Shown here piece by piece: positions 1-5,275 of a stretch of 5,275 nucleotides of DNA. The position numbers and the translations under genes are program-made. Origin of the DNA: an uncultured bacterium (GTDB taxonomy: Bacteria > Actinomycetota > Coriobacteriia > Coriobacteriales > Eggerthellaceae). Where the stretch lies: contig CANSQW010000113.1 of the NCBI GenBank assembly GCA_947649215.1, forward strand, positions 1-5,275. The letters are read 5' to 3'. The stretch's first letter is position 1. Every line of letters starts with the position of its first letter. The notes under the pieces were generated by a model. That model had not been told where the DNA came from. It did not search any database and was given only the letters and a program-made list of their open reading frames with translations.

Positions 1-111
1 CGCCTGCTCGGCGGCTCCTTCGAGGCCGGCCCGCGCGCCGGCGGCGGCTTCCGCGTGCAGGCTCGCATCCCGCTCGACCCGACCCATGAAGGAGGTTCCC
101 ATGGAGCCTAG
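1..111 (+). CDS. Sensor histidine kinase, C-terminal end (partial)
   Basis: This is an open frame entering from the left edge and ending at TAG 109-111. It encodes 36 residues beginning RLLGGSFEAGPRAGGGFRV and continuing QARIPLD. The pattern GGSFEAGP-x-x-GGGFRV-x-x-x-IPL matches the end of the HATPase_c domain of NarL/DegS-type (HisKA_3) sensor kinases, where the G-rich stretch and the final beta strand close the ATP-binding fold. The reading frame overlaps the following response-regulator gene by 11 bp, and that gene's ribosome binding site lies inside the kinase's last codons. This is the usual kinase-regulator operon order. The kinase would autophosphorylate and pass phosphate to the downstream regulator. 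The sensing domain lies outside the window, so the stimulus cannot be inferred. The family call is fairly secure because of the partner gene, but rests on only 36 residues. Confidence 0.75.
   Translation, partial: RLLGGSFEAGPRAGGGFRVQARIPLDPTHEGGSHGA
89..95 (+). promoter_or_regulatory. Ribosome binding site of the response regulator
   Basis: AAGGAGG, five bases before ATG 101, is a near-perfect Shine-Dalgarno sequence. It decides the start. An in-frame ATG at 86 lies upstream of this site and has no good site of its own, so 101 is the better start. The site lies inside the end of the kinase gene, which fits translational coupling. Confidence 0.8.
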
Positions 112-805
112 CGACGACATCCGCGTCCTGGTGGTGGACGACCAAGACCTCGTGCGCAGCGGCTTCAAGGCCATCCTCTCGTCCTACGACGGGCTGTGTG
201 TGGTGGGGGAGGCCCGCGACGGGGTCGAGGCCGTCCTGCGCGCCCAGGAGCTGCGGCCCGACGTGGTGCTCATGGACATCCGGATGCCGCAGAAGAGCGG
301 CATCGAGGCTACGCGCGACATCACGGGCAACCCGCTGCTCGCCGGCACCCACGTGCTCGTGCTGACCACCTTCGACATCGACGAGTACGTATTCGACGCG
401 TTGGCGGCCGGCGCGAGCGGCTTTCTGCTCAAGGACGCCGATCCCGACGACATCGCTGCCGCCATCCGCGTGGTGGCTGCGGGCGATGCGCTCATCCAGC
501 CGTCGGTGATGCGCCGCCTCGTGGAGACGTTCGTGGCCGCGCGCCCGCGCGCCGGCTGGGGGACGGCTGAGCGCGGCGACGCCCTCCGCGCGGCCCTCGC
601 TACGCTCACCGATCGCGAGCGCGAGATCCTCATGCTGGCCGCGCGGGGCCTCTCTAACGAGGAGATAGCGGATGACCTGGTCATATCGCCGGCCACGGTC
701 AAGACGCACCTGGCGCGCGTCATGGCTAAGACCGACGCCCACGACCGTGCCCAACTCGTCGTGTTCGCCTACGAGAGCGGACTCATCGCGCCAAGCGCCC
801 GCTAG
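101..805 (+). CDS. NarL/FixJ (LuxR-type HTH) response regulator
   Basis: This 234-residue protein is the cytoplasmic output half of the two-component pair begun by the preceding kinase. The receiver domain spans about residues 7-125. It has the acidic pair D13/D14, the phospho-acceptor D59 in VVLMDIRMP, the switch threonine T89 in VLTT and the conserved lysine K111 in LLKDA. A linker of about 40 residues leads to a LuxR-type helix-turn-helix at about 167-230. That domain begins LTDREREIL and contains the recognition segment SPATVKTHLARVM. Phosphorylation at D59 would promote dimerisation and DNA binding. The length is ordinary for this family (about 210-240 residues). ATG 101 was chosen for its AAGGAGG site, although a start at 86 would add five residues. 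The gene overlaps the kinase stop by 11 bp. Its targets cannot be read from the sequence. It is not obviously linked to groESL, which has its own promoter. Confidence 0.9.
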   Translation: MEPSDDIRVLVVDDQDLVRSGFKAILSSYDGLCVVGEARDGVEAVLRAQELRPDVVLMDIRMPQKSGIEATRDITGNPLLAGTHVLVLTTFDIDEYVFDALAAGASGFLLKDADPDDIAAAIRVVAAGDALIQPSVMRRLVETFVAARPRAGWGTAERGDALRAALATLTDREREILMLAARGLSNEEIADDLVISPATVKTHLARVMAKTDAHDRAQLVVFAYESGLIAPSAR

Positions 806-832
806 CCCGCAGCGCAAATATGGCGACCTTCT

Positions 833-861
833 GAAATCTCAGTGCGTCTCGCTGAGATTTC
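833..861 (+). terminator. 10-bp inverted repeat: terminator of the two-component operon or an operator
   Basis: GAAATCTCAG at 833-842 and CTGAGATTTC at 852-861 are perfect inverted repeats separated by nine bases. T843-G851 and G844-C850 can extend the stem to 12 pairs. The repeat lies 28 bp after the response-regulator stop, where a terminator is expected. However, the stem is unusually A/T-rich for this genome, and what follows (CCTTCTG) is not a clear T-run. Its 3' end is only 10 bp upstream of the groES -35 element, so it could instead be a protein-binding operator. Confidence 0.45.
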
Positions 862-871
862 CTTCTGCCGC

Positions 872-899
872 TTGCATTCTCCTTTGCCACTGCTATGAT
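872..899 (+). promoter_or_regulatory. Probable groESL promoter (extended -10)
   Basis: The elements are TTGCAT at 872-877 (-35, four of six matches to TTGACA), a 16-bp spacer, and TATGAT at 894-899 (-10, five of six). TGC immediately precedes the -10, giving an extended -10. Transcription would start near 906, just before the first CIRCE operator at 910, so repressor bound there would block initiation or clearance. This is the best promoter match in the window and lies in a locally A/T-richer stretch. Confidence 0.72.
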
Positions 900-909
900 A
901 GGCCCTTGT

Positions 910-936
910 TTAGCACTCGTTAAACAAGAGTGCTAG
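910..936 (+). promoter_or_regulatory. CIRCE operator 1 (HrcA-binding site)
   Basis: TTAGCACTC (910-918), a nine-base spacer and GAGTGCTAG (928-936) match the CIRCE consensus TTAGCACTC-N9-GAGTGCTAA at all but the last base. CIRCE is the binding site of the heat-shock repressor HrcA and commonly precedes groESL and the hrcA-grpE-dnaK operon. The spacing from the promoter fits repression of groESL that is relieved at high temperature. No hrcA gene is present in this window. Confidence 0.95.
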
Positions 937-959
937 CACTCCTTAAATCGGAGTGGTTA
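933..959 (+). promoter_or_regulatory. CIRCE operator 2, overlapping operator 1
   Basis: CTAGCACTC (933-941), a nine-base spacer and GAGTGGTTA (951-959) form a second CIRCE-like element. The left arm matches consensus at 8 of 9 bases and the right arm at 7 of 9. It shares bases 933-936 with operator 1. Positions 911-933 and 934-956 agree at 18 of 23 bases, so the pair looks like a tandem duplication of a 23-bp unit. It is probably a weaker HrcA site, and binding is not proven. Confidence 0.75.
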
Positions 960-995
960 AATGAAGCACTGGACACGCGCTCCGAACAGCATCTC

Positions 996-1005
996 GAAAG
1001 GAAGG
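996..1005 (+). promoter_or_regulatory. Ribosome binding site of groES
   Basis: GAAAGGAAGG ends six bases before ATG 1012. It fixes the groES start there. A longer in-frame reading from ATG 961 would begin one base after operator 2, has no ribosome binding site, and would add 17 residues that the family lacks. Confidence 0.8.
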
Positions 1006-1011
1006 CAGATC

Positions 1012-1299
1012 ATGAATTTGAAGCCCCTGGGCGATCGCGTCATCATCAAGCAGGACGAGGCCGAGGTCACCACGGCGTCGGGCCTGTACCTGGCCCATGA
1101 TGCCAAGGAGAAGCCGCAGACCGGCATCGTTCTGGCCGTCGGCGAGGGCAAGCTGGACAAGGACGGCAAGCACCTCCCCATGCCTGTCAAGGAGGGCGAC
1201 AAGGTCATCTACGGCAAATACGGTGGAACCGAGATCACGGTTGACGGCGAGGACGTGCTCATCCTCCGCGCCGACGACCTCTACGCCGTCATCGCCTAA
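1012..1299 (+). CDS. groES: Co-chaperonin GroES (Cpn10)
   Basis: This 95-residue protein is the usual GroES length (about 94-100). It forms the heptameric lid that caps GroEL and closes the folding chamber in the cytoplasm. It opens with MNLKPLGDRVIIK, the Cpn10 signature region in which PLGDRV is nearly invariant. A mobile-loop region at about residues 15-35 binds the GroEL apical domain (EVTTASGLYL, then EKPQTGIVLAVGEGK). The later segment VKEGDKVIYGKYGGTEI leads to the C-terminal strand DVLILRADDLYAVIA. The start at 1012 is set by its ribosome binding site and by family length. It is the first gene of the groESL operon, downstream of the promoter and CIRCE pair, and is followed by groEL after 170 bp. 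Heat-shock control through HrcA is expected. Confidence 0.97.
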   Translation: MNLKPLGDRVIIKQDEAEVTTASGLYLAHDAKEKPQTGIVLAVGEGKLDKDGKHLPMPVKEGDKVIYGKYGGTEITVDGEDVLILRADDLYAVIA

Positions 1300-1309
1300 C
1301 CAGCCTGAC

Positions 1310-1429
1310 GGCCTTTCGTGGCGGCCGCCTGCCCCGCCAAGCTCTTCGCCGGGCTCGCACGCAGCCGTAAGGCTGCTGAGCTCGCGCTGGCTCGGCCTTT
1401 CGGGGCCATGCGACTCACCACGAAAAGCC
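1310..1429 (+). repeat. Structured 120-bp element in the groES-groEL spacer with 12-bp terminal inverted repeats
   Basis: The ends GGCCTTTCGTGG (1310-1321) and CCACGAAAAGCC (1418-1429) pair at 11 of 12 positions. Inside are a perfect 6-bp hairpin, GCAGCC-GTAA-GGCTGC (1361-1376), with a GNRA-type loop, and a second hairpin at 1394-1407 whose GGCC arms and T-G pair enclose a TTCG loop. In RNA the segment could fold as a branched structure closed by the long stem. It lies wholly between groES and groEL and leaves about 40 bp before the groEL start. It could be an mRNA processing or stability element that sets the GroES:GroEL ratio, or a small palindromic interspersed repeat. I see no CIRCE, convincing promoter or T-run terminator here. 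Confidence 0.55.
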
Positions 1430-1466
1430 TGCCTCTCTTTATTGGAACCTATGAAAGGAAAGCTGA

Positions 1467-3098
<1,632 letters not shown>

Positions 3099-3124
3099 GC
3101 CGTCCCGCGCAAACCGCGCACGGC
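3099..3124 (+). other. Hairpin immediately after the groEL stop codon
   Basis: GCCGT (3099-3103) pairs with ACGGC (3120-3124), and GCGC (3107-3110) pairs with GCGC (3116-3119) around an AAACC loop, with a three-C bulge on the left side. It has no T-run, so it is more likely a 3'-end protecting structure than a terminator. It could also be chance in G/C-rich DNA. Confidence 0.35.
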
Positions 3125-3169
3125 GTCTCGGCCCGTCGGCCGGCGCTGCGCTCAAGCTAGCTAACTCGG

Positions 3170-3208
3170 AAGGAGGCGACCCCTTGTGGGCCGCCTCCTT
3201 TGCGTTGG
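3170..3208 (+). terminator. Intrinsic terminator of groESL
   Basis: AAGGAGGCG (3170-3178) and CGCCTCCTT (3192-3200) form a perfect 9-bp stem. A further CCC/GGG pairing lies inside after one mismatch, and the loop is CTTGT. The stem is followed by TTGCGTT, a weak T-rich tail. It starts 71 bp after the groEL stop and is the obvious end of the chaperonin transcript. Confidence 0.82.
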
Positions 3209-3270
3209 GGCGGGGCAGGGTGCCGTGGCCGGGTGCCGCCTGCGACGGATCGTTTGCCTGGGCGCACGAA

Positions 3271-3286
3271 TGTTTCATGTGAAACA
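3271..3286. promoter_or_regulatory. parS site (ParB binding), one base off consensus
   Basis: TGTTTCATGTGAAACA matches the bacterial chromosomal parS consensus TGTTTCACGTGAAACA at 15 of 16 bases. The only change is C to T in the central CG. ParB/Spo0J binds such palindromes, usually clustered near the replication origin, to load CTP-dependent clamps and segregate the chromosome. A perfect second copy lies at 4172-4187. The preceding bases ACGAA are the same at both sites. Confidence 0.87.
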
Positions 3287-3699
3287 CTCATGGTGGGGAA
3301 AGACGGGAGCCCGAGACGGGAGGCGCGCCTAGGTGGGTTCGCCGGGGGGGGGGCGAAGGCGGGAGTCGCGGAGAGTGAATGGGGAACGCTCTGCGACGCG
3401 AGGGAAACCGATGTGATGGCAGGGGGGGCAGTGAGCGGTTGTCGGCGAGGGAACGCTGCGTGTCGCGACGGCATCCCCAATGTGGGGGGGCGTCACGACG
3501 GGGGCCCGGCGCGGCTGGCGACGTTGCGTCGTGGGCGTGGCGGGGCGACGTCGCGCGGGGGCGTGAGCAGGCGCGGCGGGGGCGGATGACCGAGGTGGGC
3601 GGTTGGCTTATCATGGGTGGCTGATACTTGGCGGCAGCGGTCGCGCCTAGGGGGCCTGCGGGCCGCGGCGACGGGCGCGAGGGCGGATGAGGAGGATCC
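3287..3699. other. Gene-free, G-rich stretch between parS and crcB
   Basis: I see no convincing gene here. Open frames on both strands exist but have low-complexity Arg/Gly/Pro/Ser-rich translations and resemble no family I know. The plus strand is markedly G-rich over C-rich and carries runs of G10 (3344-3353), G7 (3422-3428) and G7 (3484-3490), with many shorter GGG/GGGG tracts. CGACGTTGCGTCG near 3518 and the palindrome GCGACGTCGC near 3545 are small hairpin candidates. A possible weak crcB promoter region is listed separately. Confidence 0.6.
3603..3628 (+). promoter_or_regulatory. Possible crcB promoter region with a small inverted repeat
   Basis: This is the only A/T-richer patch upstream of crcB. 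TTGGCT (3603-3608) could be a -35, and GATACT (3623-3628) a -10, but the 14-bp spacing is short. TATCAT (3609-3614) is another -10 candidate. TATCA (3609-3613) and TGATA (3622-3626) are inverted repeats separated by 8 bp, which could be an operator. All of this is weak. Confidence 0.25.
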
Positions 3700-4089
3700 A
3701 TGGGGGCGGTGCTGTGCGTGGGGATCGGCGGGTTTGTGGGGGCCGTGCTGCGCTATGGGATGGGGCTCGTGCCCTTCGACGGGGCGTTTCCCTGGGCGAC
3801 GTTCGCCGTGAACCTGCTGGGTGCCGTGGCCATTGGCGCGCTGGCAGAGGTCGCCGGGCGCACGGAGGCGCTCTCGCCCGAGGCGCTGCTGTTCCTCAAG
3901 ACGGGCGTGTGCGGCGGCTTCACCACGTTTTCGACGTTCTCGCTCGAAACCGTCGAGCTCTTGGAAGGCGGCCAGCTGGCCCTCGGCGCCGCCTACGCGG
4001 GCGCGAGCCTCGCGTGCTGTATCGCCGGCGTCCTGCTGGGGAAGGCCCTCGCCCGCACGGCCCTCGGCGCCCTCGGCCTGGCGGAATGA
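3700..4089 (+). CDS. crcB: Fluoride channel CrcB/Fluc
   Basis: This 129-residue membrane protein is the normal length for the family. Fluc channels export fluoride passively and work as antiparallel dimers of four-helix subunits. Motifs are GIGGFVGAVLRY (8-19) in helix 1, the conserved asparagine N38 in FAVNLLGA in helix 2, and CGGFTTFSTFSLET (71-84) at the helix 3 break. That last motif holds the structural sodium site and the pore phenylalanines F77 and F80. A fourth hydrophobic helix spans about residues 96-117. AGGAGG at 3690-3695, four bases before ATG 3700, supports the start. Only one copy is seen, so a dual-topology homodimer is the simplest reading, although many actinobacteria carry a second copy elsewhere. 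It stands alone between two parS sites and converges on lepB. I could not fit a fluoride riboswitch upstream. Confidence 0.93.
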   Translation: MGAVLCVGIGGFVGAVLRYGMGLVPFDGAFPWATFAVNLLGAVAIGALAEVAGRTEALSPEALLFLKTGVCGGFTTFSTFSLETVELLEGGQLALGAAYAGASLACCIAGVLLGKALARTALGALGLAE

Positions 4090-4134
4090 TGCGCTAGATC
4101 CGGCGCGTCCGACTACGGCGGGCCGGCTGGGTGT

Positions 4135-4155
4135 GCGCTGCCGCATGCGGCGCGC
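4135..4155. repeat. Palindromic hairpin downstream of crcB
   Basis: GCCGCATGCGGC (4140-4151) is a perfect 12-bp palindrome. Flanking GCGC (4135-4138) and GCGC (4152-4155) extend the pairing past one bulged T. It ends 16 bp before the perfect parS site and about 45 bp after the crcB stop. There is no T-run, so a terminator role is doubtful. Confidence 0.4.
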
Positions 4156-4171
4156 GAAAAGCACGTACGAA

Positions 4172-4187
4172 TGTTTCACGTGAAACA
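4172..4187. promoter_or_regulatory. parS site (ParB binding), perfect consensus
   Basis: TGTTTCACGTGAAACA is an exact 16-bp match to the chromosomal parS consensus and a perfect palindrome. It lies between convergent crcB and lepB, 901 bp from the variant copy at 3271. The extended 24-bp segments 3263-3286 and 4164-4187 differ at only two positions. It should be a ParB loading site. It implies an origin-proximal position, although parB, parA, dnaA and oriC are not in the window. Confidence 0.95.
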
Positions 4188-4254
4188 GTGCCGTGCGCAA
4201 AGGTGAATCGGGCATCCGTCCTCGCGCCGCGTTCCGGGCTTCCCCATAAAAGAG

Positions 4255-4288
4255 AAGGGAGCAGCTGCAGGTGGCTGCTCCCTTGTTT
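4255..4288. terminator. Bidirectional intrinsic terminator between crcB and lepB
   Basis: AAGGGAGCAGC (4255-4265) and GCTGCTCCCTT (4274-4284) form a perfect 11-bp stem with an 8-base loop. On the plus strand it is followed by GTTTCG after the stem's TT. On the minus strand it is followed by CTCTTTTATGG. It therefore has T-rich tails both ways and could end crcB and lepB transcripts, which converge here. Confidence 0.85.
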
Positions 4289-4543
4289 CGCGCCTTGGCG
4301 GGAGAGGGGCGGGGGACCCGGCTCCCTGGCGCTGTCGAATGGTCAGAGGAAGGGCGATCTCCCGAAGGCGGGGCCCGCGTCGCGCCGCAACGGCGCCGAC
4401 GATAGCCGGGCTGCCCTCGTGAGTGGCGCGCCCATCGGGCTGATGCCCGGTGGCTGGCCGGCGAGGGCCCGAGTTTTGCCGGCGGGGCCTTCCTGCGGCT
4501 GCTCGGGAGATCGCGGTGGTGGGGTCTTCTCGAAGGGCGCTCC
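4289..4543. other. Gene-free stretch between terminator and lepB, with one hairpin
   Basis: I see no credible gene. The open frames across this stretch are antisense or compositionally odd. A 9-bp hairpin is present: CCATCGGGC (4432-4440), loop TGAT, GCCCGGTGG (4445-4453), with one T-G pair in the plus-strand reading. It may be part of the lepB 3' untranslated region or degenerate coding DNA. Nothing else stands out. Confidence 0.5.
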
Positions 4544-5119
4544 TTAGGCGTCAAGCAGGCCGATGCGCGGCGCAGGCCAATAGGTGAACACGGCTTTTCC
4601 CGTCACCGACTCGACGGGAATGCTGCCGAAGTAGCGCGAGTCCTGCGAGTTGGTGCGGTTGTCCCCCATGACCCACAGCTCGCCGTGGGGGATGACGTAG
4701 GGATAGCTCAGCTCCACGTTCCACGCGGGGTCGAGCGGGTAGGTGGGCTTGCCGCCGGTGTAGGGCTCGTCGATCGGCTGGCCGTCTACCAGCACGCGGC
4801 CGTCTGCCAGGTCGATGGTCTGGCCGCCGGTGGCCACGACGCGCTTGATGAGGATGCGGTCGGGTGCCGCGGGGTCGTGGAAGGTGATGATGTCTCCCGC
4901 CTCGGGCTCGTGCAGGTAGTAGCTGATGCGCTCGGAGTAGACGCGGTCGCCGATGAGGATGGTGCCCTCCATGGAGCCGGAGGGGATGGCGTAGGCCTGG
5001 AGAGCCAGCGGCATGATGCCCCAGTTGGCCACCGCGAACAGCAGGAGGAACGCGACGAGGCGCCACAGGGCCCGCTTGATGGCGGGCGCGTTGCTGCGCG
5101 CGTGGTCTCCTGCGTACAT
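4544..5119 (-). CDS. lepB: Signal peptidase I (S26 family)
   Basis: This 191-residue, membrane-anchored serine protease removes signal peptides from secreted proteins on the outer face of the membrane. One N-terminal transmembrane segment spans about residues 18-44 (LVAFLLLFAVANWGIMPLAL is its core). Box B follows immediately as IPSGSMEGTI, with S47 in the oxyanion hole and the nucleophile S49. Then come IGDRVYSERI (56-65), box D RILIKRVVATGG with the general-base lysine K92, and box E GDNRTNSQDSRYFG (152-165). All catalytic-core residues are present. The short length and single anchor fit the Gram-positive type. ATG 5119 is preceded by GAGGAG (minus strand, 5129-5124). It converges on crcB and may be co-transcribed with the minus-strand gene ending at 5242, since no clear promoter is seen between them. 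Confidence 0.96.
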   Translation of the reverse strand: MYAGDHARSNAPAIKRALWRLVAFLLLFAVANWGIMPLALQAYAIPSGSMEGTILIGDRVYSERISYYLHEPEAGDIITFHDPAAPDRILIKRVVATGGQTIDLADGRVLVDGQPIDEPYTGGKPTYPLDPAWNVELSYPYVIPHGELWVMGDNRTNSQDSRYFGSIPVESVTGKAVFTYWPAPRIGLLDA

Positions 5120-5130
5120 GATGCTCCTCG

Positions 5131-5152
5131 GGGTCGTGCTCGGGTCGTGCTC
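5131..5152. repeat. Perfect 11-bp tandem repeat upstream of lepB
   Basis: GGGTCGTGCTC occurs at 5131-5141 and again, with no gap, at 5142-5152. It lies directly before the lepB ribosome binding site. One unit is about one helical turn, so two protein monomers could bind on the same DNA face. A recent slippage duplication is the simpler explanation. Confidence 0.7.
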
Positions 5153-5170
5153 AGGCCGTCCGCAGACGGT

Positions 5171-5181
5171 GGGGGGGGGGG
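5171..5181 (+). repeat. G11 homopolymer (C11 in the lepB sense)
   Basis: Eleven consecutive G residues lie about 50 bp upstream of the lepB start, in its leader. Such runs are prone to slippage in vivo and to length errors in sequencing. The length given here may therefore vary. Confidence 0.75.
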
Positions 5182-5198
5182 CGGCGGCTTCGGTGCTC

Positions 5199-5218
5199 GC
5201 TGCCCGCCGGCGGGCAGC
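5199..5218. repeat. Perfect 20-bp palindrome between lepB and the upstream gene
   Basis: GCTGCCCGCCGGCGGGCAGC is self-complementary over its full length. As RNA it gives an 8-bp stem with a CCGG loop. It lies 23 bp beyond the stop codon of the upstream minus-strand gene. It could be a terminator or attenuator, but no T-run follows in the minus direction. It could also stabilise the 3' end of that transcript. Confidence 0.55.
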
Positions 5219-5241
5219 CGCCCGGGAGCGGCGCGTGCAGG

Positions 5242-5275
5242 TCAGGCGAAGCGACGGGTCTTGCCCTCGGCCACG
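5242..5275 (-). CDS. C-terminal end of a minus-strand gene (partial), possibly ribosomal protein L19
   Basis: Reading the minus strand from the right edge, one frame gives VAEGKTRRFA and then TGA at 5244-5242. Ten residues are too few for identification. The basic ending and the gene order rplS-lepB, known in many Gram-positive bacteria, make the tail of ribosomal protein L19 a reasonable guess. It could equally be another gene's tail or chance. Confidence 0.4.
   Translation of the reverse strand, partial: VAEGKTRRFA

Noticed and set aside
961..1011. Longer groES starting at ATG 961
   Set aside because: It would begin right after the CIRCE pair without a ribosome binding site and add 17 residues absent from GroES. 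ATG 1012 has a good site and the standard N-terminus.
3579..3650. Fluoride riboswitch upstream of crcB
   Set aside because: Only GATG and CTGAT blocks at roughly the right spacing could be matched. The CGCC pseudoknot arm, the AAAC-type segment and the GCC/GGC third stem are not there. A covariance-model scan would be decisive.
3288..3701. 137-codon minus-strand frame and plus-strand frames (3200-3589, 3379-3624) in the G-rich gap
   Set aside because: Low-complexity Arg/Gly or Pro/Ser/Arg translations, no family resemblance, starts inside regulatory DNA, and no convincing ribosome binding site.
3271..4187. parS-like palindromes as ends of a mobile element around crcB
   Set aside because: The repeats match the ParB site consensus exactly or nearly so, are themselves palindromic, and enclose no transposase or integrase.
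4131..4547. 138-codon plus-strand frame between crcB and lepB
   Set aside because: It spans parS and the strong bidirectional terminator and has no recognisable domain.
3493..4554. 353-codon minus-strand open frame across crcB and both flanks
   Set aside because: It runs antisense to a clear crcB, reads through parS and the bidirectional terminator, and is Arg/Pro/Ala-rich without any domain. It is an artefact of few stop codons in G/C-rich DNA.

Overview
The window is high-GC (roughly two-thirds G+C) bacterial chromosome. Three things suggest a Gram-positive actinobacterial lineage: a CIRCE/HrcA-type heat-shock operator before groES, a short signal peptidase I with one membrane anchor, and a strong bias to C/G-ending codons. 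The GroES and GroEL sequences look most like those of Coriobacteriia (Eggerthella/Gordonibacter relatives). That placement rests on recalled family resemblance, not on a search.

Layout. (1) Positions 1-805, plus strand: the C-terminal end of a sensor histidine kinase overlaps an NarL/LuxR-type response regulator by 11 bp, so a two-component operon ends here. (2) Positions 806-1011: a 10-bp inverted repeat, an extended -10 promoter and two overlapping CIRCE operators that arose as a 23-bp tandem duplication. (3) Positions 1012-3098: groES and groEL, the GroEL-GroES chaperonin, separated by an unusually long 170-bp spacer. Most of that spacer is a 120-bp element bounded by 12-bp inverted repeats. 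A strong hairpin terminator follows groEL. (4) Positions 3201-3699: no convincing gene. The stretch holds a near-consensus ParB-binding parS site and a G-rich, G-tract-laden region. (5) Positions 3700-4089: crcB/fluC, a fluoride channel. (6) Positions 4090-4543: a hairpin, a perfect consensus parS site, a bidirectional terminator and otherwise featureless DNA. (7) Positions 4544-5119, minus strand: lepB, signal peptidase I, convergent with crcB. Upstream of it lie an 11-bp tandem repeat, a G11 run and a 20-bp palindrome, then the last ten codons of another minus-strand gene, possibly rplS.

How it works together. HrcA is expected to repress groESL through the CIRCE pair. The two parS sites, 901 bp apart on either side of crcB, suggest that this locus nucleates a ParB partition complex and probably lies in the origin-proximal part of the chromosome. 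The genes themselves are conserved housekeeping genes. The interest is in the non-coding DNA: doubled CIRCE, doubled parS, the structured groES-groEL spacer and the G-rich inter-parS stretch. I see no mobile element, CRISPR array, tRNA or rRNA.
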